A stretch of 64,000 bases of DNA, from positions 806,001 through 870,000 of the forward strand of contig CABHOK010000014.1 in NCBI GenBank assembly GCA_902168205.1, in the 5' to 3' direction. A model generated the notes under the pieces. That model was not told the origin of the DNA, searched no databases, and saw only the letters and a list, made by a program, of their open reading frames with translations. This document shows positions 27,751-35,443 of the stretch, piece by piece. A program made the translations under genes and the position numbers. Source of the stretch: an uncultured Chitinophaga sp. Its GTDB lineage: Bacteria; Bacteroidota; Bacteroidia; Cytophagales; Cyclobacteriaceae. Numbering within the stretch: the first letter of the stretch is position 1; each line of letters begins with the position of its first letter.

Positions 27751-28596
27751 ATGATTCTTATAGCAGACAGCGGAGGCTCCAAAACGGATTGGAGGCTTAT
27801 CCAGAAAGATGGAACAATTGGCCAAGCCAGTGCTCCGGGATTTAATCCATACTATCAGCCCATTGAAGATTTGAAAAAGAATGTTCAGGAAATTTTGTTG
27901 CCTCAGATTCACGATCAGGTAAACAAGATTTTCTTCTATGGTGCCGGTGTATCTTCTGTTAAAAATCAACTTACCATCAAGAGTGCATTCCTGGAATTTT
28001 TTCCGGAGGCACAAATCGAAATAGGTTGGGATTTACTCGCGGCTGCGCGTGCCCTGTGTGGTCATGAGCCCGGTATAGCATGTATCATGGGTACAGGCTC
28101 CAACTCGTGCCTGTACGATGGAAAGAAAATTACTGACAACGTAGCAAACCTCGGCTGGATTCTGGCCGATGAAGGATCTGGTGCTAACATCGGGAAGAAA
28201 TTCCTGGTAGACTATCTGCGCAAGAAAATGCCGGATTCTGTAGCGAAACAATTCCAGGAACGCTTCCCGCTTTCACGCGAAGAGTTTCTTGAAAAGATAT
28301 ACCAGCAAGAGCGTCCGAGCGCTTTCCTCGCGAGCTTTACACGTTTCATCTTCCAGCATCTGAAAGATCCGTATTGCTATAACCTTATCTATAGCAGCTT
28401 CGAAGAGTTCTATGAGAACAACGTTATGAAGTATGATAACTATCAAAATCTGAAAGTGCATTTTACAGGTTCGATAGCGTTTTACTTCAGTGATATATTA
28501 CGGCAGGTTGCCAATGATAAAGGCATTACCGTAAAGAATATTCTGGAAGGTCCGATTGCAGGACTGACACTATACCATCAGAAAGATTCGAACTAA
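27751..28596 (+). CDS. BadF/BadG-type N-acetylhexosamine kinase, probably for MurNAc/GlcNAc
   Basis: A 281-residue ASKHA-fold kinase. It has the N-terminal phosphate loop ADSGGSKTDWRL (6-17) and the second phosphate motif GTGSNSC near 113, plus ADEGSGANIGK typical of N-acetylglucosamine kinase-like BadF/BadG proteins. The murQ stop-start junction follows with no gap. MurQ needs MurNAc-6-phosphate, so this kinase is inferred to phosphorylate MurNAc and perhaps GlcNAc, as the BadF-type MurK does in Clostridium. Substrate is inference. Confidence 0.85.
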   Translation: MILIADSGGSKTDWRLIQKDGTIGQASAPGFNPYYQPIEDLKKNVQEILLPQIHDQVNKIFFYGAGVSSVKNQLTIKSAFLEFFPEAQIEIGWDLLAAARALCGHEPGIACIMGTGSNSCLYDGKKITDNVANLGWILADEGSGANIGKKFLVDYLRKKMPDSVAKQFQERFPLSREEFLEKIYQQERPSAFLASFTRFIFQHLKDPYCYNLIYSSFEEFYENNVMKYDNYQNLKVHFTGSIAFYFSDILRQVANDKGITVKNILEGPIAGLTLYHQKDSN

Positions 28597-29400
28597 GTGA
28601 CAACGACAGAATCATCTTCACACTACGATCATCTGGAAAAGATGAGCGTGCAGGAACTGTTGGTAAACATCAATAAGGAAGATAAGACAGTTCCGCTCGC
28701 GATCGAAAAAGCTATTCCGCAGATCGAAGCGATTGTAAATATTATTGTAGAGAAGATGAGAGGCGGTGGTCGCTTGTTTTATATAGGCGCTGGTACCAGC
28801 GGGCGTCTCGGTGTTGTTGACGCTTCCGAGATTCCGCCAACGTATGGGCTACCGCACGGAAAAGTTATAGGCCTCATTGCCGGTGGCGACAAAGCTATAC
28901 GCAAAGCTGTAGAGTATGCTGAAGATGATGCTCAGCAGGCTTGGAAAGATCTGGAAGAACATCTTATCAATCAGCAGGACGTTCTTATCGGTATAGCTGC
29001 ATCCGGAAGAACACCGTATGTAATAGGCGGGTTGAAAGAGGCTCGCGCCAACGGAGTAGTTACAGGTTGTGTAGTATGTAATGCAAACACTGAAGTAGCG
29101 AAGCAGGCTGATTACCCGGTAGAAGTTGTAGTAGGCCCTGAGTTTGTTACCGGCAGCACACGCATGAAGTCGGGTACTGCGCAGAAGCTTGTGCTCAACA
29201 TGATTTCAACCACCGTTATGATCAAACTGGGGCATGTTAAAGGCAACAAGATGGTTGACATGCAGCTTACTAATAATAAACTTGTTGACCGTGGTACCCG
29301 GATGATCATGGATGAACTCCGGATACCACAGGCCGAAGCCGAGAAATTACTGAAGCAACACGGCTCGGTAAGAAAAGCGGTTGATAGTTTTAGAAAGTAA
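28597..29400 (+). CDS. murQ: N-acetylmuramic acid 6-phosphate etherase
   Basis: This SIS-domain enzyme cleaves the lactyl ether of MurNAc-6-phosphate to give GlcNAc-6-phosphate, a step of peptidoglycan recycling. The 267-residue protein has YIGAGTSGRLGVVDASEIPP, AASGRTPYV and the family signature GPEFVTGSTRMKSGTAQK. The GTG start at 28597 directly follows the stop of the kinase gene, showing translational coupling. It is slightly shorter than E. coli MurQ (298) at the C-terminus. Confidence 0.95.
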   Translation: MTTTESSSHYDHLEKMSVQELLVNINKEDKTVPLAIEKAIPQIEAIVNIIVEKMRGGGRLFYIGAGTSGRLGVVDASEIPPTYGLPHGKVIGLIAGGDKAIRKAVEYAEDDAQQAWKDLEEHLINQQDVLIGIAASGRTPYVIGGLKEARANGVVTGCVVCNANTEVAKQADYPVEVVVGPEFVTGSTRMKSGTAQKLVLNMISTTVMIKLGHVKGNKMVDMQLTNNKLVDRGTRMIMDELRIPQAEAEKLLKQHGSVRKAVDSFRK

Positions 29401-29465
29401 CGCAGGCTTCATTCTTAGCCGGTACAGTTTTTTCCTGACGGTGATAGATTAACGATACAGGTACT

Positions 29466-30032
29466 GTGCATGAAATAGAACCATACTATAACTGGCAGAA
29501 GTATTATGATTCATCGGAAGATGATCGCTCGCCTTTTTATGGCAAAGAATATAATCACGATGTTTACTCGGAAACTATATACGGATACTATATAGATCCT
29601 GCCTGGGACAACTTCGGTTCCGAAACATTATACCTCAAGGTTCTTTATGTTGACTATGATACAGGCTATGCTATCATTGAGCTTATAGGCGAATGGAATG
29701 ATACGCTTAACAACGACATCATGACGCTGAAACGAAACGTGTTGGAACTTATGATGAATGAAGGTATCAACAAGTTTATACTTATTGGTGAGAACATTCT
29801 CAACTTTCACGGATCGGACGATAGCTATTATGAAGAATGGTATGAGGAAGTGGAAGATGGCTGGATCGCTGCTGTAAACTTCCCGGAGTTTGTACAACGC
29901 GAGTTACAGAAGTATCATCTCGATCGGTATATCAACATGGGTGGCACATTAGAGGTTGATAACTGGCGTACACTCAAGCCTTCTATATTCTACGATGTAG
30001 TGAACGGCTTTATTCAAAGAAGACTGAACTGA
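29466..30032 (+). CDS. Conserved-looking hypothetical protein
   Basis: A 188-residue protein rich in Tyr, Asp and Glu (start HEIEPYYNWQKYYDSSEDD). The middle (LYLKVLYVDYDTGYAIIELIGEWND) and the end (DRYINMGGTLEVDNW) look like an alpha/beta cytoplasmic domain. No signal peptide. The start is GTG at 29466. Its 3' end overlaps the convergent SprT-like gene by 19 bases. No family is recognised. Confidence 0.75.
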   Translation: MHEIEPYYNWQKYYDSSEDDRSPFYGKEYNHDVYSETIYGYYIDPAWDNFGSETLYLKVLYVDYDTGYAIIELIGEWNDTLNNDIMTLKRNVLELMMNEGINKFILIGENILNFHGSDDSYYEEWYEEVEDGWIAAVNFPEFVQRELQKYHLDRYINMGGTLEVDNWRTLKPSIFYDVVNGFIQRRLN

Positions 30033-30640
30033 ACATCCGTTACCTGTGCATCAACCGGCACCAGGTAGTCGCGTTTGGATTGAAGTTCACGGCACAGCAC
30101 GCGCGTTCTGCGAATTTTACCTTTCCTGAAATAACGTCCCTGCAATTTAAAGATACTTCCCTCTGGTATATCTGATAGTATAGCATATTGATGCGCGTTG
30201 GCGTCAAACTTTCGGAAAGCCTGCGTTAACGTAGCGTCAGCAAACGAGCTGGCCTTGGGGTTCACCATGTGCCTGCGCAGCTCATGTAAGATTTCATCAG
30301 GAAAAACATTTTCCCAAAGTAAAGGAACCATCAGATTGGTAAATGTAGTCTTCCATTCGTCACCGTGCGGATCAACACGGGCGCCATATTGCAGATATAC
30401 CCGCAGGTGTGCAACCTCATGGATATACGTCATTAAGAACAGATAAGGATTAAGATCGTGATTAAGTGTAATGCGTGGATGAGCCTTGGTTCTCTTGCTG
30501 GTAAAATCACCAACCTTCGTCTGGCGGCTTTTGGTAAGCTTCAGTTCAAAAGGACTTTCCTTCCACAAGTCGAAGCAGTAGCTAACGGCAGGGGCAGGAG
30601 TATGTGCCTGTAGTATGTGAATAACTTTATCAGACCTCAT
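30014..30640 (-). CDS. SprT-like zinc-metalloprotease-domain protein
   Basis: A 208-residue protein with a SprT-like domain: the zinc motif HEVAH near residue 94 in YIHEVAHLR, and the third-ligand segment DPHGDEWK further on. SprT-like domains also occur in SPRTN, which cleaves DNA-protein crosslinks; the bacterial role is poorly known. A C-terminal SH3-like or zinc-ribbon-like part (KLQGRYFRKGKIRRTRVLC) follows. It overlaps the preceding plus-strand gene tail to tail. Confidence 0.85.
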   Translation of the reverse strand: MRSDKVIHILQAHTPAPAVSYCFDLWKESPFELKLTKSRQTKVGDFTSKRTKAHPRITLNHDLNPYLFLMTYIHEVAHLRVYLQYGARVDPHGDEWKTTFTNLMVPLLWENVFPDEILHELRRHMVNPKASSFADATLTQAFRKFDANAHQYAILSDIPEGSIFKLQGRYFRKGKIRRTRVLCRELQSKRDYLVPVDAQVTDVQFSLL

Positions 30641-30652
30641 ATAAAAACAAAA

Positions 30653-30677
30653 AAGGCTTTAGTTTCTCTAAAGCCTT
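30653..30677 (-). terminator. Terminator of small lipoprotein gene
   Basis: A perfect 10-bp stem (30653-30662 with 30668-30677, arm AAGGCTTTAG) with a five-base loop is followed on the minus strand by a T tract. Confidence 0.88.
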
Positions 30678-30699
30678 CCAGAAATCAATTTAAAATTGA

Positions 30700-30888
30700 T
30701 TAGTGTGCAGGTGCTGCTGTTGTGTCAGTAGCAGTTGTGTCAGTAGCAGTAGTATCAGCTGCAACTGGAGCCGGAGCTTCAACAGCTGTAGTATCTACAG
30801 TTTCAGCAGCAGGTTCTGCTTTCTTGCCACAAGCAGCGAATGCAAAAGCAAAGCCACAAACAGCTAACAATGCGATAATTTTTTTCAT
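30700..30888 (-). CDS. Small Ala/Thr-rich lipoprotein
   Basis: A 62-residue protein with a lipoprotein signal peptide (lipobox FAAC, lipidated Cys20) and a mature part of only about 43 residues made of Ala, Thr, Asp, Pro and Val, ending in repeats of ATDTT. A tandem 15-base repeat encodes these. It has a good promoter and terminator of its own, so it is probably well expressed as an abundant small outer-membrane or periplasmic lipoprotein. No function is known to me. Confidence 0.85.
   Translation of the reverse strand: MKKIIALLAVCGFAFAFAACGKKAEPAAETVDTTAVEAPAPVAADTTATDTTATDTTAAPAH
30719..30763. repeat. Tandem 15-bp repeat in lipoprotein gene
   Basis: Two exact copies of GTTGTGTCAGTAGCA (30719-30733, 30734-30748) and a third diverged copy encode the Thr-Asp-Thr-Thr-Ala repeats. 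Copy number could vary between strains. Confidence 0.8.
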
Positions 30889-30915
30889 AGTTTACAGGTT
30901 TTAAAAAATTTACCG

Positions 30916-30948
30916 CAAATATAGTACGATTATAGCACACGGTATCAA
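30916..30948 (-). promoter_or_regulatory. Promoter of small lipoprotein gene
   Basis: On the minus strand, TTG (30946-30948) and TATATTTG (30916-30923) are 22 bases apart, a full match to the Bacteroidota pattern, 28 bases before the ATG. Confidence 0.7.
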
Positions 30949-30977
30949 GCGGGTAATAAAATTTATTTAAAAACAGT

Positions 30978-32288
30978 CTATTTTTTACGGAATATCAGCC
31001 TTACCGGCACGCCTTCAAAGTCAAAGTGCTCGCGCATCTTGTTTTCCAGGAAGCGTTGATACGACTCTGTAATATACTGTGGCAGGTTACAGAAGAACGC
31101 AAACGATGGAAACCGTGCATTTACCTGTGTGATATACTTTATCTGTATAAGTTTACCTTTGGTTGATGGTGGTGGGTAGCGTTCAATCTCCCGCAGCATC
31201 ACTTCGTTCAGCTTTGACGTTGGAACTTTCTTGGTCTTGTTCCCAAATACTTCCACTGCCTTTTCAATAACCTGGAAGATACGTTGCTTGTTCAGTACGG
31301 AAGCAAACACCATCGGTATATAGTCTATCGGAGCCAGCTTCTCGAGTATATCTTTCTTGAACTTGTCTGCCGTCTTGGAGTCCTTTTCAATAAGATCCCA
31401 CTTGTTCACCATAATGATCATGCCCTTACCTTGGCGCTGCGCAAGACTGATGAGGTTAACATCCTGCGATTCCATACCGCGCTCGGCATCGATCACTACA
31501 ATACATACATCGCTTTCTTCCAGCGCACGCAATGAACGAAGCACTGAATAGAACTCTATATCGTCTTTTACTTTGCCTTTCTTTCGAACACCAGCCGTGT
31601 CGATGAGTATAAAGTTCTGTCCATACATTTTATAGTAAGAGTGAATGGCATCGCGTGTTGTGCCAGCTTCATCGGTTACTATACTTCGTTCCGTTCCCAA
31701 CAACGCATTCAACAGAGATGATTTACCAACATTTGGTCGCCCCACAATAGCAATGCGAGGTATACCTGCATCCGGATCTTCAACACCTTCACTCGGAAAG
31801 GTTTTAATAAGATCATCCAGAAGTTCACCGGTACCGCTGCCGTTCTCGGCAGATATAGGGTATATCTCTGCTTCCATACCCAGTTCATAAAACTCCGTTG
31901 CCAGCAACGTTTTATCAGGTGTATCGGCTTTGTTGGCACCAATAAAGATCGGCTTCTTCGAAGTGCGCAGAACATTGGCGAATTCTTTATCAAAGCCGGT
32001 AACGCCATCGCGGCAATCTACCATGAATATAATGGCTGAGGCTTCATCAATTGCCAGCTTTACCTGCTTTCGTATCTCGGCTTCAAACTTATCATCAGAG
32101 CCGGTAGCGTATCCACCGGTATCAATTACCGTAAAGAACTTTCCGCACCATTCGGCATAGCCATAGTGGCGGTCGCGTGTAACACCAGGTTCATTATCCA
32201 TGATCGCCTGACGTTTTTCAATGAGTCGATTAAAGAACGTTGACTTCCCAACATTCGGTCTTCCTACTATAGCTACAATATTTGCCAT
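30978..32288 (-). CDS. der: Ribosome biogenesis GTPase Der
   Basis: A 436-residue GTPase with two tandem G domains, each beginning with GRPNVGKS (near residues 8 and 183) and each with a DTGG/DTAG G3 motif and NKAD/NKWD G4 motif. A C-terminal KH-like domain ends PVRLIFRKK. Der acts in maturation of the 50S subunit. era lies 74 bases upstream in the same direction. Confidence 0.97.
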   Translation of the reverse strand: MANIVAIVGRPNVGKSTFFNRLIEKRQAIMDNEPGVTRDRHYGYAEWCGKFFTVIDTGGYATGSDDKFEAEIRKQVKLAIDEASAIIFMVDCRDGVTGFDKEFANVLRTSKKPIFIGANKADTPDKTLLATEFYELGMEAEIYPISAENGSGTGELLDDLIKTFPSEGVEDPDAGIPRIAIVGRPNVGKSSLLNALLGTERSIVTDEAGTTRDAIHSYYKMYGQNFILIDTAGVRKKGKVKDDIEFYSVLRSLRALEESDVCIVVIDAERGMESQDVNLISLAQRQGKGMIIMVNKWDLIEKDSKTADKFKKDILEKLAPIDYIPMVFASVLNKQRIFQVIEKAVEVFGNKTKKVPTSKLNEVMLREIERYPPPSTKGKLIQIKYITQVNARFPSFAFFCNLPQYITESYQRFLENKMREHFDFEGVPVRLIFRKK

Positions 32289-32362
32289 TTCGATTTTTAC
32301 AATTGTCGATTATTACGATTTATACTTTGGGTCGCGCGTTAACTGCTTCGGATATATAGCTT

Positions 32363-33250
32363 CTATTCCAGGTAACCGAATTGCCGGAGTTTGAATTTTT
32401 CTTTTCTCCAGTTATCCGCGACTTTTACATGAGTTTCCAGGAAAATTTTCTTGGCGAAGAAAGCTTCCATATCCTGGCGAGCCTCCATGCCTACTTTTTT
32501 TAATGAGCTTCCGCCCTTACCAATCAGTATACCTTTTTGTGAGTTACGCTCTACATAAATAGTAGCGCTGATGCGAATGATGGTTTCTTCTTCTTTAAAA
32601 GCATTGATCACCACTTCTGTACTATAAGGTATTTCCTGCTCGTAGTTCAGAAATATTTTTTCACGAATAATTTCAGATGCGAAGAAGCGCTCCGTGCGGT
32701 CGGTATATTCATCCTGAGGGAAATACGGAGGATGCTGGGGCATAAACGCTAAAAGACGCGGAAGAAGTTCGCTTACATTCGCACCGGTCTTGGCAGATAC
32801 CGTTACAACGTCACGAATATTTGCAATGGCATTTTTCCAGTAAGCTACTTTATCTTCTACCTGCGTTCCTTTGGCAAGATCGATTTTGTTGATCACCAGA
32901 AACACAGGTGTATTGATTCTCTGAAACCTTTCAAACAACTCTTGCTCGTAAGTATCTTCTAAAGAAACTACCAGTAAAATAGCATCGGCATCTTCGAGCG
33001 ACACCTTTACATAATTCATCATCGCTTCATGTAAAGAGTATTTTGGTTCGAGAATGCCGGGAGTATCAGAATAAACTATCTGAAAATCTTCTCCATTCAA
33101 AATTCCCATGATGCGATGACGCGTTGTCTGTGCTTTCGCGGAGATAATAGAGAGACTTTCGCCCATCAGTTTATTCATGAGCGATGACTTGCCAACGTTG
33201 GGTTTACCAACGATGCTTACAAAGCCAGCTTTAAAAGATGATGATACCAT
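32363..33250 (-). CDS. era: GTPase Era
   Basis: A 295-residue GTPase needed for 30S maturation. The G domain has GKPNVGKS (P-loop), DTPG and NKID motifs; the C-terminal KH domain contains GILIGKGGSSLKKVG. A longer frame runs 25 codons upstream, but the ATG at 33250 fits the family start and lies 12 bases after a -7 box. It lies beside der and next to the divergent initiator tRNA. Confidence 0.97.
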   Translation of the reverse strand: MVSSSFKAGFVSIVGKPNVGKSSLMNKLMGESLSIISAKAQTTRHRIMGILNGEDFQIVYSDTPGILEPKYSLHEAMMNYVKVSLEDADAILLVVSLEDTYEQELFERFQRINTPVFLVINKIDLAKGTQVEDKVAYWKNAIANIRDVVTVSAKTGANVSELLPRLLAFMPQHPPYFPQDEYTDRTERFFASEIIREKIFLNYEQEIPYSTEVVINAFKEEETIIRISATIYVERNSQKGILIGKGGSSLKKVGMEARQDMEAFFAKKIFLETHVKVADNWRKEKFKLRQFGYLE

Positions 33251-33261
33251 AAATGATTTTG

Positions 33262-33269
33262 CAAAGGTA
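33262..33269 (-). promoter_or_regulatory. -7 box of era promoter
   Basis: The minus strand reads TACCTTTG, a full -7 match. It would give a leader of only a few bases and rules against the longer upstream frame. Confidence 0.5.
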
Positions 33270-33349
33270 ACTTGTTTTTTAAATGTGAGCGACCTACTTT
33301 TGCAAACGATTTGAGGAAAGAGCAATAAAAATCAAATCGAAACCAACAT

Positions 33350-33422
<73 letters not shown>

Positions 33423-33427
33423 CACAG

Positions 33428-33468
33428 AAAAAAGCCTGAAGTCGTTAAGATTTCAGGCTTTTTTGTTT
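33428..33468 (+). terminator. tRNA-fMet terminator
   Basis: A 13-bp perfect stem (33428-33440 with 33452-33464) followed by more T residues, six bases after the tRNA. Confidence 0.9.
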
Positions 33469-33796
33469 TAAATAATCTGTTCGCTTTACTGTACACTTGA
33501 AATCCCCACAATGTCAAGGTTTCTTAATTGAGCAATCAAGGGCATTTTTGCACACCATCAGCTGTTGCTGTAAATCTTTGAGCTATTACTTTTTAGTTGC
33601 GTATGACGCTGCAGAGAAACTTATGTGAAGTTCAGGACGTCAGGAGATATAGCTATATATACTTTACTTAGTGTAAATAGATGTGTAGATGTAAGTCTGA
33701 AGATGTAGCCCTGTACGATGTGTAGTTCTTATACTAGGTAACAGAAGAAAAATTGCAGTTGTTATAGATTAAAATCACTTGCGCTGAACAGATGCT
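33469..33796. other. AT-rich intergenic stretch without a gene
   Basis: No convincing frame. Contains repeated GTAGATGTAAG/GAAGATGTAG-like words near 33680-33710 but no clear element. It starts the low-density islet behind the tRNA. Confidence 0.4.
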
Positions 33797-34462
33797 TTAT
33801 GGACTTTGGAGTATAGTCATTAACTGCCTTACTATGAGTCCCGAATCCAATGCATGGACGGATAACGCGAGTAAGCCGAAGGATAACCATCCATAGAGAT
33901 CATTTGGATCTCCGAATCCAGTTTTCTCCTCGTTATAAAATGCTGCATGTTGTAGTAAAGCAACATCTAGTGCCTTGTCAAACTCCTGCTGATTTTTGAG
34001 GCATAAGGCTTCAGTTACGCGAATCATCGGAACCACAAAGTATTCATTAAAATTTTTACGTGTTAATGTCGAATAATTTGCTTGCTCGCGAATAAGCCAG
34101 TAATTCGACAGTGCGATTTTCAAACTGACTGAATCAAACAATGATTTCAAAACATTCACGACAGCCAAATCAAGCGCATCGTATACTGTTAATGCAGGGT
34201 TAATCGTCTCATTGGGTATATCTTTCAAATAGTTTATAGCAGCCTTGTCGCGGAGGATAATTGATAAACAGAAAATGGTCTGCCGGAATCCACAATTCGG
34301 ACGAATTTCCGACACGTTATCAACCTTAACTTCGACATTCACATCCCCTATAGTAAGAGTAACAGCACGATCTGGATTAAATGCAATTTTAAAACTATTA
34401 ACGCCTAGTTGTTCAGCGTATGAAATCAATCTGAAAATTATTTCTTTGACTCCGTAGTCCAT
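33797..34462 (-). CDS. Hypothetical protein, possibly Imm49-like
   Basis: A 221-residue cytoplasmic protein, mostly helical after residue 60. The C-terminal pattern (KALDVALLQHAAFY, then YGWLSFGLLALSVHALDSGL) resembles immunity protein 49, which has a conserved HxxxY-type helix and a final small-residue helix followed by Asp-x-Gly. The assignment is from memory of the family pattern and weak. No toxin gene is adjacent. It lies alone in an AT-rich islet between a tRNA and the chemosensory operon, a position that suggests acquisition. Confidence 0.55.
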   Translation of the reverse strand: MDYGVKEIIFRLISYAEQLGVNSFKIAFNPDRAVTLTIGDVNVEVKVDNVSEIRPNCGFRQTIFCLSIILRDKAAINYLKDIPNETINPALTVYDALDLAVVNVLKSLFDSVSLKIALSNYWLIREQANYSTLTRKNFNEYFVVPMIRVTEALCLKNQQEFDKALDVALLQHAAFYNEEKTGFGDPNDLYGWLSFGLLALSVHALDSGLIVRQLMTILQSP

Positions 34463-34803
34463 ATGCTATTTAACTACATGGAAATATATAGCATCACGTT
34501 TACAGGCTCTGGTATATTTATTCAGATATAGTTTCTTCGCTGCTCTTCGTGTGGTATATATTTGCTACTACTCAACAAATCAGATGCATATATGTTTGTT
34601 GTTTAAATCATTAGGGAAACTGAACGGCTTGTTCAAGGCAGAAGTCTTAACCCATCACGGGATTGTTGCGGAGATTGAATCAAAATTTGACGCCACTGCC
34701 CCTATGCCGCAACACGTAAGATAAAAGCAGGAAACAAGCTTACTATAACTCCCAAAGTTGGTGGTATTTAACTGAAAGCCCTTCAGTTAATTGAAAAGCC
34801 TGT
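34463..34803. other. AT-rich intergenic stretch of the islet
   Basis: Apart from a possible 46-codon frame at 34584-34724, nothing gene-like is seen. Confidence 0.35.
34584..34724 (+). CDS. Possible small ORF or gene remnant
   Basis: An ATG opens 46 codons with a protein-like composition (KLNGLFKAEVLTHHGIVAEI). The adjoining sequence to 34790 is not open. It may be a remnant of a longer gene in the islet, or chance. No family recognised. Confidence 0.25.
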   Translation: MHICLLFKSLGKLNGLFKAEVLTHHGIVAEIESKFDATAPMPQHVR

Positions 34804-35025
34804 TTAGACACTTCTTGTCATCTTATTTACTGCTTCGTTCTGATTTCGTAAACGTGTGCGTTTTCTTGCTTCAAGAAAGTATAATTTACTGTTTTCGTGA
34901 AAAACGCTTTGGTCCTTACACACCACCTCCGTAAAAATACGGATACGCTTCTCGGTATTTAATTCATTAGTGATTCCTGATTTGTCCTGACTGAGGAGTT
35001 TCTCTACATCCGATAAACTTGCCAT
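34804..35025 (-). CDS. Small hypothetical protein
   Basis: A 73-residue frame from ATG 35025: ASLSDVEKLLSQDKSGI, then a basic C-terminal half ending KMTRSV. Heptad-like leucines suggest a helix. It is divergent from the cheY-like gene with 37 bases between starts. Coding potential is plausible but unproven; function unknown. Confidence 0.4.
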   Translation of the reverse strand: MASLSDVEKLLSQDKSGITNELNTEKRIRIFTEVVCKDQSVFHENSKLYFLEARKRTRLRNQNEAVNKMTRSV

Positions 35026-35062
35026 TACTAAAAACAAAAAAGATATCCACACGCTACCCTGT

Positions 35063-35443
35063 ATGAAAAAGACTATTCTAGTTGTTGAAGACTTTGCAAG
35101 CATCAGAAGTTTTCTCTGTGATACCCTTGAACGCGCAGGCTATACAACCATTGGTGCATCGAATGGAAATGAAGCGCTACATGTCCTGCAAAACAGAAGT
35201 ACACCCGTTGATCTTGTACTCTCAGACTACAACATGCCCGAATGCACCGGCTTCGATTTGTTGGTCAAAATAAAATCGGATAACACAACAGCAGGTATAC
35301 CTGTAATTTTTCTTACCACCGAACGCAATCCGGATAAGATGCGCGAAGCACAGAAGGCAGGTCTTACTGCGTGGGTAAAGAAACCTTATAAAGCCGAAAC
35401 ATTTTTTGCGCAGATAGAAAACGCTATCGTGAATGGGCGATAA
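35063..35443 (+). CDS. cheY: CheY-like response regulator
   Basis: A 126-residue single receiver domain: acidic pocket Glu9-Asp10, phosphoacceptor Asp55 in LVLSDYNMPE, the Thr of FLTTE at about 85-86, and Lys107 in VKKPYKAE. No output domain. It overlaps the start of cheA by 11 bases, so it is the probable output of this chemosensory system. Confidence 0.92.
   Translation: MKKTILVVEDFASIRSFLCDTLERAGYTTIGASNGNEALHVLQNRSTPVDLVLSDYNMPECTGFDLLVKIKSDNTTAGIPVIFLTTERNPDKMREAQKAGLTAWVKKPYKAETFFAQIENAIVNGR

Noticed and set aside
30719-30763. Tandem repeat as possible CRISPR or mobile element end
   Set aside because: Repeat unit is 15 bases, in frame, and encodes the lipoprotein tail.
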